DNA from: Augochlora pura
Lineage: Eukaryota > Arthropoda > Insecta > Hymenoptera > Halictidae
Assembly: GCF_028453695.1 (NCBI RefSeq)
Contig: NC_135778.1
Location: forward strand, 2,356,001 to 2,420,000
Length of the DNA stretch: 64,000 nt
Reading direction: 5' to 3'
In this document: in pieces, positions 23,140 to 33,600 of the stretch
How the letters are laid out: each line of letters begins with the position of its first letter
Position numbering within the stretch: position 1 is the stretch's first letter
Made by a program: the position numbers and the translations under genes
Notes under the pieces: generated by a model
Told to the model about the DNA's origin: nothing
Seen by the model: only the letters and a program-made list of their open reading frames with translations
Databases searched by the model: none

Positions 23140-23239
23140 NNNNNNNNNNNNNNNNNNNNNNNNNNNNNNNNNNNNNNNNNNNNNNNNNNNNNNNNNNNNN
23201 NNNNNNNNNNNNNNNNNNNNNNNNNNNNNNNNNNNNNNN
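23140..23239. other. Assembly gap (100 N) inside PPP4R1
   Basis: Run of 100 N directly adjoining an open PPP4R1 exon, so the exon's 5' part and its acceptor are missing. Confidence 0.98.
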
Positions 23240-23726
23240 CTCGGGAGGGGGTGGGGACGCAAGGCCCCGAGGCCCCGTCGCCTCGACATCGATAAACCCA
23301 TTTCCGATGCGAAAAGAGAAAAACGCGGGCGCATACCGCGCGTGTTACCGGGGCGGCTCTCTTTTTCTCTTTCGGCCTCGCGCGGCCGTGTTAATGCAAC
23401 GATACAAGCCTCGGTCCTGTAATTAAACTGTCAAGTGGCCACGCGAGGTTCGATTACTCTAACGGCAAGGATTAATGATACGGTTCTCTTTCTCGCGCGC
23501 GCGCGCGCCGCGCTCGCCGCCCAAAGAATCGTTTTACAATCACAGGCGCCGGGAGCGAAGCCCGATCCACGGTACGAGGGCAATTTCTCGCAGGACAGCG
23601 GGCCGCGATCAACCGGTCGAAGACGCGACATTGGGAGACGCAACACACCCCCGCGCCTCGATATTGCAACCCCCCGCGCGCCCAGCCTAGACAAACGCGT
23701 TCAGATCGCTGGAATCTTAGCTGTTA
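23240..23726. other. No gene recognised; GC-rich, probably PPP4R1 intron
   Basis: GC-rich DNA with no frame similar to HEAT repeats on the minus strand. It includes an alternating purine-pyrimidine GCGCGCGCGCG block near 23496-23507. Confidence 0.4.
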
Positions 23727-24040
23727 AATTTAAATACTGTAGACCAGATACCATATTTTGGATTCCAAATTTAAATACTGTGTATCAGAAACCATATTTT
23801 AGATTTTAAATTTAAATACTGTAGATGAGAAACCATATTTTGGATTCCAAATTTAAATACTACATATCAGAAACCATATTTTGGATTTTAAATTGAAATA
23901 CTATAGGTGAGAAACCATATTTTGGATTCCAAATTTAAATAGTGTAGACAAGAAATCATGTTTTGGATTCCAAATTTAAATACTATATATCAGAAACCAT
24001 ATCTAGGCTTCAAATTTTAATCACCATAAATACGGAACCA
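23727..24040. repeat. 41-bp tandem repeat
   Basis: Seven to eight units with AAATACTGTA anchors at 732, 773, 814 and 855 of the 23-kb block, giving exactly 41 bp. The unit is of the form CCAAATTTAAATACTGTAGA followed by AGAAACCATATTTTGGATT. CCAAAT and ATTTGG-like parts make each unit partly self-complementary. The last units are more degenerate. Confidence 0.9.
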
Positions 24041-24859
24041 GATCTTAGCTTTCGATATAAATCATTAAAAATATAATTATTAGAAATATAATTTAGTAAT
24101 AATAATAATAATAATAATAGGCGAATTTGTGAACTTTCTAAGCGCGAAAGAAACCGGCAACGCCTCGAAACGATCGCGGGATTCCCGCCGTTTTCCACGA
24201 AGGGTGTCCGTTCCCGCGCTCTGTCCGTTCCCATCGATCAACGGCGCGTCGAACTCGTGCACCGCTAATTGGGTTATTAACGCGGTGCCCGCCGAATCGT
24301 CGCGCCGGTCGCGCATTTAGGCTTTCCCGGCTGCCTCGCGCGGTCGTGTTCGCGCGGACACGGCTCCGGAGGCGTGGTGTTTGCCGTGGCGATTTGAAAT
24401 TTGTCGATGATGCATTATAAGAGGTTTACGACGGTCTAACGAGCCATAAAGCTCCGTCCCTCGCCGGCCTGTGGACGAGAATCGGCGAGAGATTCTTTCA
24501 CGGGCGCAAAACTACGGTTACCGAGGTCGAACAAACAACCCTCGGTCAGAGTACGGCCATAACTCGGCGGGCCGGCCCGTGTTTCGTGCTAATATAATAA
24601 TTAGACGGAGGAGACAGCTGTCAGAGGATTTGGCCGGCGAACCTTGCCGACGAGACCCGCTAAACCCTCGGGAAAACCGTTCCCTTTAGCCGCGTCCCAA
24701 TCCGGGGAAACACCTCCGGCAGCGGCAACAGCAACAGCCAAGGCGAGCACCTCCACCGAAACGTATTATTCACCGTTCACCGTTGCGAATCGGCCGGCGC
24801 TACCCCGCCGTCTTCTGTTTATCGGCCCACTTATTGCCGGTCGTTACCCCGGGTTAGCC

Positions 24860-24909
<50 letters not shown>

Positions 24910-25224
24910 GGAAGGACTGTCGAAATTTTTAAAACTGTCACTGTCCTTCGTCATCGAACAATGCGCTCGACCATTTCGGTTTACAACTGCTTCTTCTTCC
25001 TCTTTCTCATCTTCACCCCTCGAACGGCCTCTAGGATTCTTTGTCTATGGATCCCTGGCGTCTTCGACAGGGTACACAGATGCGGTCCGTTGGCTTAAAT
25101 ATTATTACCGGCCAGCTTTGACGCGTTAAAGAGCGAATATTTAGCGTATTTAAGACGGTGTTCTTTTTATTGAAATATTCGCGACGGGGTGATTTTAACG
25201 AGGCTAATTACGACACGGTCGATC
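24041..25224. other. No gene; ATA repeat, GC-rich block and GA tract
   Basis: An (AAT)n run lies near 24092-24118, then GC-rich DNA to 25100 with a GA tract at 24861-24909. The frames here are shadows of GC-rich DNA and microsatellite. Confidence 0.4.
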
Positions 25225-25521
25225 TTAACACTTTGCGGGCCGCGGATTTATCGAAACGCCGTTACGTTGCCGCCGACGGCATATAATTATTATTAAAGAA
25301 GGCACTAAAATAACTGTTACACTATTTTTATTCCATTTTATTCCATTTTATTCCAATTATATTTTTTAATTAGTACTGAAACGTTTTATTTAAATAATTT
25401 AACTCGGCGTGATAGCGGTTGGTAGTTGTTGGAGAGCAAAAGTCACGCCAGCGTGACAGCGGCCGATTACCGTTGGCGAGCAAAAGTCACGTCAGCGTGA
25501 CAGCGGCCCGCAAAGTGTTAA
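25225..25521. mobile_element. piggyBac-like short element (family 2, 297 bp)
   Basis: Perfect termini TTAACACTTTGCGGGCCGC and GCGGCCCGCAAAGTGTTAA. TTAA is present at both ends, as for piggyBac insertion. Inside the right half a segment of about 55 bases with GAGCAAAAGTCACG(C/T)CAGCG is duplicated in tandem. No coding capacity, so mobilisation would have needed a transposase from elsewhere. Confidence 0.85.
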
Positions 25522-25671
25522 ATTTTGATCATTATGAAATGGAGAACGTGAAACTGGTAGTCGTTGCTTTAAGATATTAATAAATGCTATTAAATGTTAT
25601 TGAAATGGATAGAATAAATAACTGAATAAATTTTATTAAAATAGATAGAATGAATAGCTAAATAAATATTG

Positions 25672-25840
25672 TCAACACTTTAGCGACCGAGGATTTGGCC
25701 GTAAAAATTGATATCAATGTTACTCAATGTAGGTTCGTTTCTGTTTTGATTTTATTAATTTTATTGGTCGCGAACGATATTTGATATTTAAAGAATTATA
25801 TAATAATACGGAAGAGATTATAAGATGATAAAGCGTGAGA
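25672..25840 (+). mobile_element. One-ended relative of the family 4 element
   Basis: CAACACTTTAGCGACCGAGG at 25673 resembles the terminus of 17887-18161, and the following GATATCAATGTTACT segment is similar to its interior. No right terminus found. Confidence 0.4.
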
Positions 25841-26267
25841 CATTTTAGAACATTTGGGACTGTAGACATTTTATATACTGTGGAGGTTATGTCAAAGTTA
25901 TAAGGCTACTACAATGTGTGATAATAGTGCCAAGTTGTGTCTAGGCGTCGAAGTCTCCGACGTGAAATGAATGACGTCTCTCAAACGTCATTGTAGATCA
26001 GATAAATGAAAGTGGCGGTACCCTAGAAAGTTTCTATAATTAAACACCGATGTAATAAACGTAACTGAACGCTTGGACTATAGTCTCGCAAGATAAGATA
26101 AAGGAGGTTAAGAGAAATTTTTGGAAGATCCTACACTAGAATGCACCCTTACGCATCATCGTTCGGTAAACTAAACATAGTAATTTTCTCCACTTCTCGT
26201 AAAAATGTCGGATGTCTGAAGACAGTACAATCTTACTAAAAATACTAATATATGAAAATTTAACATG

Positions 26268-26440
26268 TTTTATTACTGAAAATAACAATGCTTTTTTTAT
26301 TACTGAAAATAATAATTCCCTTTTTATTACTGGAAATAACAATTCTTTTTTTATTATTGAAAATAATAATTCCTTTTTCTAATACTGAAAATAACAATTC
26401 TTCTTTTATTACTGAAAACAATAATTCCTTTTTTATTTCT
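26268..26440. repeat. About 28-bp tandem repeat
   Basis: Six to seven units of the type TTATTACTGAAAATAA(T/C)AATTC plus a CTTTTT run, period about 28. Alternate units differ as AACAATTCTTT and AATAATTCCTT, suggesting a dimeric higher-order unit. The repetitive isoleucine/phenylalanine-rich frames on both strands come from this. Confidence 0.85.
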
Positions 26441-26688
26441 TCCATATCCATTCTTTTTAATCCGTCTATTTCTCCATACCAATGCGACAAACATAAACGG
26501 AATTACGTCCGAAAACAAGCCGAGCCCACGGTAATTGTTGTTGGCACAGTGACCGACTCTTTCACTACCCTCTACTACCCCATCCGACCTTCTAAAAGAA
26601 ATAATGACAGTTCAACCCTTGGACCGAGCGCGTTTTCGATGCGCAGTTTCATGGGAAATCCAAGTCTCGTCTCCGGTGACTTGGCTGT

Positions 26689-27137
26689 TTAACACGTTGA
26701 ATGCCACGCCTATTTTACAGGAATTGTCCGTGGCGCCACGATGAATATTCTATTATGCGATACATATAATGTCCAAATATTGTCTGCAGTAGGTAAGTTA
26801 GAGTGTATAACCATGTTTGGCGTGTTAATTGCGACGGGGTCACCGGTGACCCCCGTGGCATTCAACGTGTAAAAATTACAAGTATTGTCATTTATTTAAA
26901 TTATATGTATTTTCATCAATCTGAGCGCGCCGGTCACCGGTGGCCCCCATGGCGTCACTGCCAAGTTAAGTGCCGGTTACCGGTGGCCCCATGGCGTCAC
27001 TGCCAAGTTAAGTGCCGGACACCGGTGGCCCCCATGGCGCCACTGCCAAGTTAAGTGCCGGTCACCGGTGGCCCCATGGCGTCACTGCCAAGTTCAGTGC
27101 CGGTCACCGGTGACCCCCGTGGCATTCAACGTGTTAA
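26689..27137. mobile_element. piggyBac-like element (family 3) with internal minisatellite
   Basis: Termini TTAACACGTTGAATGCCACG and CGTGGCATTCAACGTGTTAA are perfect inverted repeats with TTAA at both ends. An internal second right end (GTGGCATTCAACGTGTAA, about 26858) shows that the element was partly duplicated. The right half holds four units of about 43-45 bases with GGTCACCGGTGGCCCC and CACTGCCAAGTTAAGTGCC. ACCGGTGG and CCACCGGT-type motifs make each unit hairpin-prone. Confidence 0.85.
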
Positions 27138-29796
27138 AGAAAGGATTTGTTTCGCGTCGCTGAAGAAGCGAGACGCGCGGAGAGACGCGGTTCCGTGAGA
27201 TCGGTCTCCTTAAATTGGTTTGGAAGACGAAGTTCGTACCGATTTATATGTTCCGTCTTGATTAAATGATTCTGTACTGGGAATAGTACCAGGTACCTAG
27301 TACCTGGGAATGTTAGCGGCGTCCACCATCTGGAGCACACTATACGGGACACCTTAAGAGTTAAGTAATTCTTCGATGGGAAAGGAGAATATTCCGCTTT
27401 GATCCAATTGGCTTGAAAAGTCGAGCGTCGTCGAATTCTCGAGATCGTAAATATCGCGGCGCGGAAAGAGCTCATGTGACATCCTAATAGGCAGGTAGGT
27501 GAGTTCGCCCCCGCGTTCGTTCCTAAACGCGAAGGGCGTACCGCGGCCATTAATGTTTCACGTGAACGCTACCTCCGGGCGCGCACGTGACACAAATTGC
27601 CTCCGTTCGGGCGAATCTATAAGCCGGCGACCGCGGCGCGTTACCTAGAATCACGGGGCCGTGGAAATCGATCGGCATCGCGACGCGCGCGTGTACCGGA
27701 ACGCGAGCCCCGAAAAAACGCTCGCCGCCGCTGCTTACGATACGCTCCGCTCCGCACCGCTCCGCTCGGCTCCGCTCGGCTCCTTGAGACGCGAGGAGAC
27801 TCTCTCGCGCACGGTGGGGCGAGGCGAGGCGCGGTCGATAAATCGAAGCGAAGCGGCACACGGGGCGCGTGTGTACCGTCGTCGTTCCGATACCAACATA
27901 CCAACACCGAAAAACTTTTGCTCGGCGAACTCGCGCGCGTCTGGCGGCCATGAGGTCGATCGCACATGCGATTCGCGGGCGACCAGTTTCGCCCGGGGAG
28001 GCGGCCGTGTGTACAGAGATCCGGCGAGAGACGGAAGGAGACCGAGAAAAGAGAGCGAGAGAAATATAAAGAGAAAGAGAGAGAGAGAGATAGCGACGTC
28101 TTCGCAGTCTCTTTGCTGCGGCGCACAGTGGTCCGGTTAGAATTCAGTGACAAGTTGTTAGAACTTCGTTAGAGATATTTCAGTGATATGTTTACTAAAA
28201 TAGGTACAAGATAGTCATTTTTAGCTACTGCTAATTCAATATTTCTTGCACCTGATAAATAATGAATTTCATCGAAAATAATACTTAAAAAATACTTACT
28301 AAAATTACTTAAAATTGAAATTCAAGGTATTTTTGAAACTGAAAATTCAATTTCATTAATCTCCACTGAGAAAGCAATAGAATTACAACAAAGTGTACTG
28401 CAAATAATTCATTGCGTCAGAAAGTTGAATTTCGCGCCTATTACCACCATTTATAATAAAGAATCTATGCAATTTTTTTAACCGTGTTCAGCACAATTTC
28501 TTAACAAACTATTCTTACTTTCTATCAATAAAACAAGTGATTTTTTATACCGAAAGATTGCTCTTCACGTTTTGAAAAAAAAGCACTGATATTAAGTAAT
28601 AGGTGTCTTTAAATTGAATCAAAGAATGACATAAAAACACAGTCCTCGACATTTCCACTTTTCAAACAATTATACAATCCAAAATCTACACCACACTCCG
28701 TCAATTCTTTGATTCTCGAGGCGGCGTAGGAATTACTAAAAATTCTGTTGAATTTCAACAAATACGAATGTAAGGAAAACGTAGCGGCGGCTAGATTAGA
28801 CAAAGACGTCGATACAGTAGGAATCTCCTCGGCCGACGGAATGAAATAGATGAATGGTGACAGAAAAACGTGGGGACAAGAGTACGGTAATGAAAAGTTT
28901 AGTAATCAAAGATTATTGGAAAAACGGTAAAGAGAATTCTGACCAGGGAAAAATCTTAATGTCGTTTCTCTTGTTATAGAAAAATCTATTGTATATTTAA
29001 GCGTTGTATTGTACAAAGTTTTAGTAATAATAGAATAAATCTCTTATTATAGAGCAACGCGTGGGCGTTTTTTTCCTCGACGATATTAACCACACATTAT
29101 ATGAATGCAAAAATCAATCAAATGGTTTATTTATTTACCGCCGAATATGTTTAAGCTGCGAAGGCATGTGCGATGGTTTATTTTATTTCTTCCGATCTTT
29201 ATTGTTTTTATTAAATTGATTCATGTTAGTCACCTGAAACATCTCGAATAGAAAGGACGTATAATTTATACCTTTCTTTAATTAATAACAGTTCCAATAG
29301 CGTGTAATAATTAATTATTCCCACAATCAATATATAATTCTAATAAATTCACCAGACATCGAAACAGCAAAAAATGCGATAGGTTCGCCAAAATTCACCA
29401 AAAGTCTCTGCCGCTAGATATCGCCGGTGGACGAACGATATTTTCGGAAAACGTCACCGCGTTTCTCGGCGAACGACCACGACGGGCCCAGAAAAGAAAG
29501 AGAGAGAAAGAGAGAGAGAGAAAGAGAGAGCGTGCGCGCGCGGCGTAAAAGATCGGTGCCGCTGGCCGGCCGAAAGAAAGAACGGCGAAGACGACGACGA
29601 CGAAGAAGAGTCTGGTAGCAGGGTCTCCGTGGCATGAAGGGACTCTAGAAGAGAAGGAATGTTGTGTTGTTGTGCCGGGAGGCGGTTGCAGGGGGGGGGC
29701 GGCGGCGGCGGGGCGGGGGGGGGGGGGACGCCGCGAGCCGGCGGCGTGGATCAAGCGGCGAAAGAGAAACGGAGGCCGGGAGCAAAGGAGAAGACG

Positions 29797-29838
<42 letters not shown>

Positions 29839-30579
29839 GGAAAGGGGAGAAGAAGAAGAAGAAGGAGAACAAGGAGGAGGAGAGACGGCGCGCGCGGCGG
29901 GGTGGTTCGGCGGTCGCGGCGCAGGAGGGGAGGCAAAGTCAATGCACCGCAAGGGAATGCAACGCCGCGCCAAGCAATACAGAGCCTACGTCAGAGTGCA
30001 TTCTACCGCACTTTACGACTACGCCGTTGTCCCGTATACGTGCACCGCGCCGTCGCCGCGTCTCTCCTCTCTCGCCGCTTCTTCCCTTTCATTTTTACCG
30101 TGTCGTCTTGTTCTATCGTAGACACGGCTGCCGCCGCCGCCGCGTTGCTTCATCTACCGGCGCGTGTCCGAGCTTTATACCTCCGCTCCTAACTCTTCTC
30201 CTTAGCGCGAGATCTCCTTTTGCCTTTTTCCAGCCGTTTACTCGCGACCGAGCTACTTCGACGGTAATTGTTTCGTGGAGAAAAAGGGGACTCCCTCTCC
30301 CTCTCCCTCTCTCTGTCTCTATGTGCCGTAGGTGGTTCTCTGCTCGCGCGGCAGATATTAATTGTAATTACCGCCGCGTGGGAGGCGTGCGCTCGCGACG
30401 CGGACATGGAAATCTTCGTGAGAAGACCACTGTCGTCTTGTTGTTGTCCGACCGTCGATTGCCCGCCAGAAGATATATATTTCATGTACAATCTACTTTC
30501 GCGCGCGATTCCTTTGTTCGTTGCGCTCGCAACGCGTCGCTCGATCTACCCGCTTCCCTATCTGTTCTATTTTTCGTGT
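27138..30579. other. No supported gene; two GC-rich, GA-tract-rich blocks around an AT-rich centre
   Basis: 27550-28100 and 29400-30550 are GC-rich with GA/CT tracts (28030-28092, 29490-29530, 29801-29834) and a G-rich block at 29688-29728. The centre 28170-29390 is AT-rich. A minus-strand frame of about 96 codons (stop to stop, about 28898-28609) has a protein-like composition in its last third but no ATG, clear splice signal or recognised domain. Confidence 0.35.
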
Positions 30580-31017
30580 TTAACCCTTTGCGCTCGAGTG
30601 GTGACTGGGACGCACCAATGAAATTGTTCTATCGAGTTGCAAAATAATTTTTGTGATAATGAAGGTTGCATCTTGAAAATTGTCGAGGTTATGTTACGTT
30701 GATACGAATGTCAAGAAAGAATTATACACGTGTATATATAAAAAATGCACTCCGTTACTTAGAATGGAAATACTGTACATCAGAGAAATGATTTCAAATT
30801 TACAGTTAACCAAGAAATGCAAAATATTTCTTCAGATTTACAGTGTTTCCATTTCGTACAACCTGGAGGATATTATACATTATAAAATTGATTTTTATGA
30901 CTTATGTAACGGATAATAGTTCTTAAGAATTTTTTAAATATTAGTAAATCTGATAAAGATTATTCTGAAACGTGGCATGACAATTTTTAGAGTCGCCATT
31001 CGACCGCAAAGGGTTAA
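30580..31017. mobile_element. piggyBac-like element (family 1, long copy, 438 bp)
   Basis: TTAACCCTTTGCGCTCGAGTGG opens and CGACCGCAAAGGGTTAA closes the element, with TTAA at both ends. The left 50 bases align with 44576 onwards. It is almost twice as long as the 232-234 bp copies, so it either contains extra DNA or is closer to an ancestral length. No transposase frame; the 78-codon frame inside lacks recognised motifs. Confidence 0.8.
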
Positions 31018-31988
31018 TTATGAAGAATTTCATCCGCGTAAAATCCAGCCGTGCCAAAGAGGTTAATCAAAGTCCATTCAACCACGCTAAATGTTATACT
31101 ACATCGATGCACAAGGCATTCCAATCGACCGAAAACGCAGCTCTCGCTTCATCCAGCATCGGCCCGCCGATTCAACGAACGCTTCCCGTGCACCCCGAAA
31201 ACGAGCGCGCGATATGGAACTGGGTTGCAGTAATGCCGTCGTAATCGCCGTTACAGGTCGACTCGTCCGCAGACTCTCATCTCGCGACGCGATCTTCGGA
31301 GTGCCGAAAACGCGCGTCGCGGCCGCGGTCTAATAAACCGCGCGCACACCCGCTTCGAGATCAGTCTACTATTCCGCGTCCCCGGAAGCGTTTGCCGCTC
31401 AGCGGCCAGAGAAGTTTCTCCGCGAACAGGAAACACAAGCGTCGAACTTCAACCGCGAACCCCGGCTCGCCGATTTAGACAAAGGCGCGGAGTTCTACGC
31501 GTCATTCGGTTCGGCTGCGTCTCGCGCGAGAGTTCCGCGACTAGATAAGTTCCGTAATGTACATATAGTATATATACGTATAGGTCGTAATATGTATATA
31601 TAGTTAAATAATATATATATATAGTAATAGATATTGAATTTAAATATTTTTTAATTTAGGTTAGAAATGGTTAGAAGCCAATTAGGTTAGAGATTCTAGA
31701 GATTAGGTTAGAATATTCTAGGTTAAATTAATAATTGAAATAAATTTGGTAAGTTAAGATTTGAGAATTAATTTGTTTGATTAAATTCAATAAAATGTGT
31801 ATATTATGTTATTTTGTTGGTATTAGATTCAGTTAATTAAGCGAGTTGTATTACAAGGTATAGAATTATTTTATAGAATCCAGATTGGGATTCTTTCCCC
31901 AAAGAAAGGTATAGTTTATTTATTATCTCGACATTGAGTCTTTTGCAAATGACTGCGTCTTTGCTGGAAGATATTTCTTCATATTTTT
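31018..31988. other. No gene; GC-rich then AT-rich
   Basis: GC-rich to about 31550, then TATA-rich microsatellite-like DNA (31560-31630). A cluster of TTAGGTTAG-type words at 31660-31735 is too irregular to be a telomeric array. Confidence 0.4.
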
Positions 31989-31990
31989 TT

Positions 31991-32267
31991 GGAAACTATG
32001 AAACGGGCGGCGCGGCCGTACACAAGCTAACCAAAAGCGCCCGTTTCATAGTTTCCTACCTGGAGTATGTTATTCATCGATAGATATCAGGTTGGAAACT
32101 ATGAAACGGGCGTCTTCCTTTAGTCTAGGCACAGCCGCGCCGCCCGTTTCATAGTTTCCAACCTAGTATATGTTATTAATCGATAGATATCGGGTTGGAA
32201 ACTATGAAACCGGCGGCGCAGCCGTGCACAAGCTAAGCAAAAGCGCCCGTTTCATAGTTTCCAACCT
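31991..32267. repeat. Three tandem hairpins, 103-bp period, 28-nt loops
   Basis: Left arms containing GGAAACTATGAAACGGGCG start at 31991, 32094 and 32197 (103-bp period). Each is followed by exactly 28 bases and then the inverse arm CGCCCGTTTCATAGTTTCC. Stem 1 is 19 bp (31991-32009 with 32038-32056). Stem 2 is 24 bp without mismatch (32089-32112 with 32141-32164). Stem 3 is about 23 bp with one mismatch (32193-32215 with 32244-32267). Loops 1 and 3 agree at 25 of 28 positions; loop 2 resembles them only as its reverse complement. Spacers share GTTATT(A/C)ATCGATAGATATC. Each unit has the size of a microRNA precursor, but a palindromic transposon-like origin is equally possible. No known microRNA was recognised. 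Confidence 0.9.
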
Positions 32268-32948
32268 ACCACATCGCAGCGAAAAAAAGGGGTTAGATCG
32301 TAGAGAACAGGGTTCGAATAATTTCGGGAAGGAATCGCCGCGGCAACTATCCAGTTGCGCAGCGGCGCGGATAGCTTGGAGAGCCGGTGCCTGTCGCTTC
32401 TCGGAAGCAATGCATCAACGAGAGAGGAGGCTGCGTATGCCGAGGCGGCGCGTGTTACGAGAGTCGGCTCTCTCTCGCGAGAGTCGACTCCGAATCGAGT
32501 TTTCTCGCTAAAGAGGGCCGGCAGAAAAAGCCGGAGGTGGAGGTGGAGGTGGAGGAGGAGAAGGTCGCGCGGGCGGAGGCGGAGAAACGGGCCGCGAAAG
32601 AAGAGCGGAGGAGAGCTTGACGCGGGCGATCGAGAAAACCCGGCCTCCTTCGACCGTTTGTCGGGCCGGGGGCCCCCGATGCTTGTAAACAACCGCCGGT
32701 GGTGGAGGTGCCACCCCTCTGACCGGTACGCAGAAACGATCAGGCCCGGAATTGGAATCGATTAGGTCTCGCGCGAGCTCAGGATACTCTTTACGATACT
32801 ATGCTGAGACGGGGATTCTCAGCGAAATAAAATTACAGGATAATTTATTAGTTTAAGGTGATTTATTAATTGTCGAGGTTAGGTTAGGAGACGAATATGA
32901 ACGTTTGTATTAATAGTTGTACCAGTTGTTTTTGATTAGTTTGTTTTA
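32268..32948. other. No gene recognised; GC-rich
   Basis: Contains a GGAGGT(GGAGGT)n-like purine stretch near 32534-32570. Overlapping frames are low in complexity. Confidence 0.4.
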
Positions 32949-32990
32949 TTAACCTTTTGCAGTCGGCGCCGTCATGGATGTTAGCTGCCA
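32949..32990 (+). mobile_element. Solo TTAA terminus related to family 1
   Basis: TTAACCTTTTGCAGTCGGCG resembles the family 1 terminus TTAACCCTTTGCACTCGA. No partner end was found within 500 bases. Tentative. Confidence 0.3.
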
Positions 32991-33600
32991 GCGCTTATAA
33001 ACAATTATATTATTATATAATATACGATATGTATATGTATATATATTGTTATATTATTTATATATATTATATATATAATATTGTTACAATAATATTCGAT
33101 TGATATGAATTTGTAGACATCGAGAAATAGTTGCAAATCGATAATAAACTATGCTAGAATTACGATGTCCCGTAATAATACGTACATATCCAAAATAATA
33201 ATAACAATATTATATTCAAAATTATTTCTAAGCGAAAGAATCTTGGCAATTTTTTAACCTAATTTTCTTCTTCCAAATTGTAGGTTGAAAATGAATTTTC
33301 TACCACTAACATGGATTTTGCTTATTCAGAAATAATATATATAAATTGATAGTAAAGTACCAACAAATCTAGCCGACTCTTCTAAAACTATAAACGAGCT
33401 TTTTAATACGGGAAATATCGTATATATAGTTGCAACAAGATTATTGCGAATGTATTTAAAAGGCAGCCCGATGAATATTCCTAGCAACTAGAATAAAATA
33501 AAAGCAACGATACTGCAAGAACACAGAGCATCGCCCGTGTTGCGTTTATAAATGAATTAACTACGAATCGACCACCCTGACCAAGTTCTAATTTCCATCA
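32991..33600. other. AT-rich DNA, no gene
   Basis: ATATAT-rich stretches and no open frame longer than 60 codons. Confidence 0.5.

Noticed and set aside
23727..24040. CRISPR-like appearance of the 41-bp array
   Set aside because: Units are contiguous without unique spacers and the DNA is eukaryotic.
28609..28898. Minus-strand stop-to-stop frame of about 96 codons
   Set aside because: Partly protein-like but has no ATG, no convincing splice signals and no known domain; kept only as a note in the intergenic entry.
29664..30647. 327-codon plus-strand frame
   Set aside because: Runs through a G-rich block and a GA tract and overlaps two other long frames; composition reflects GC-rich non-coding DNA.
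31991..32267. CRISPR or rRNA/tRNA cluster for the hairpin array
   Set aside because: Stems and spacers do not fit a repeat-spacer plan, and there is no tRNA-like T-loop or acceptor arrangement.
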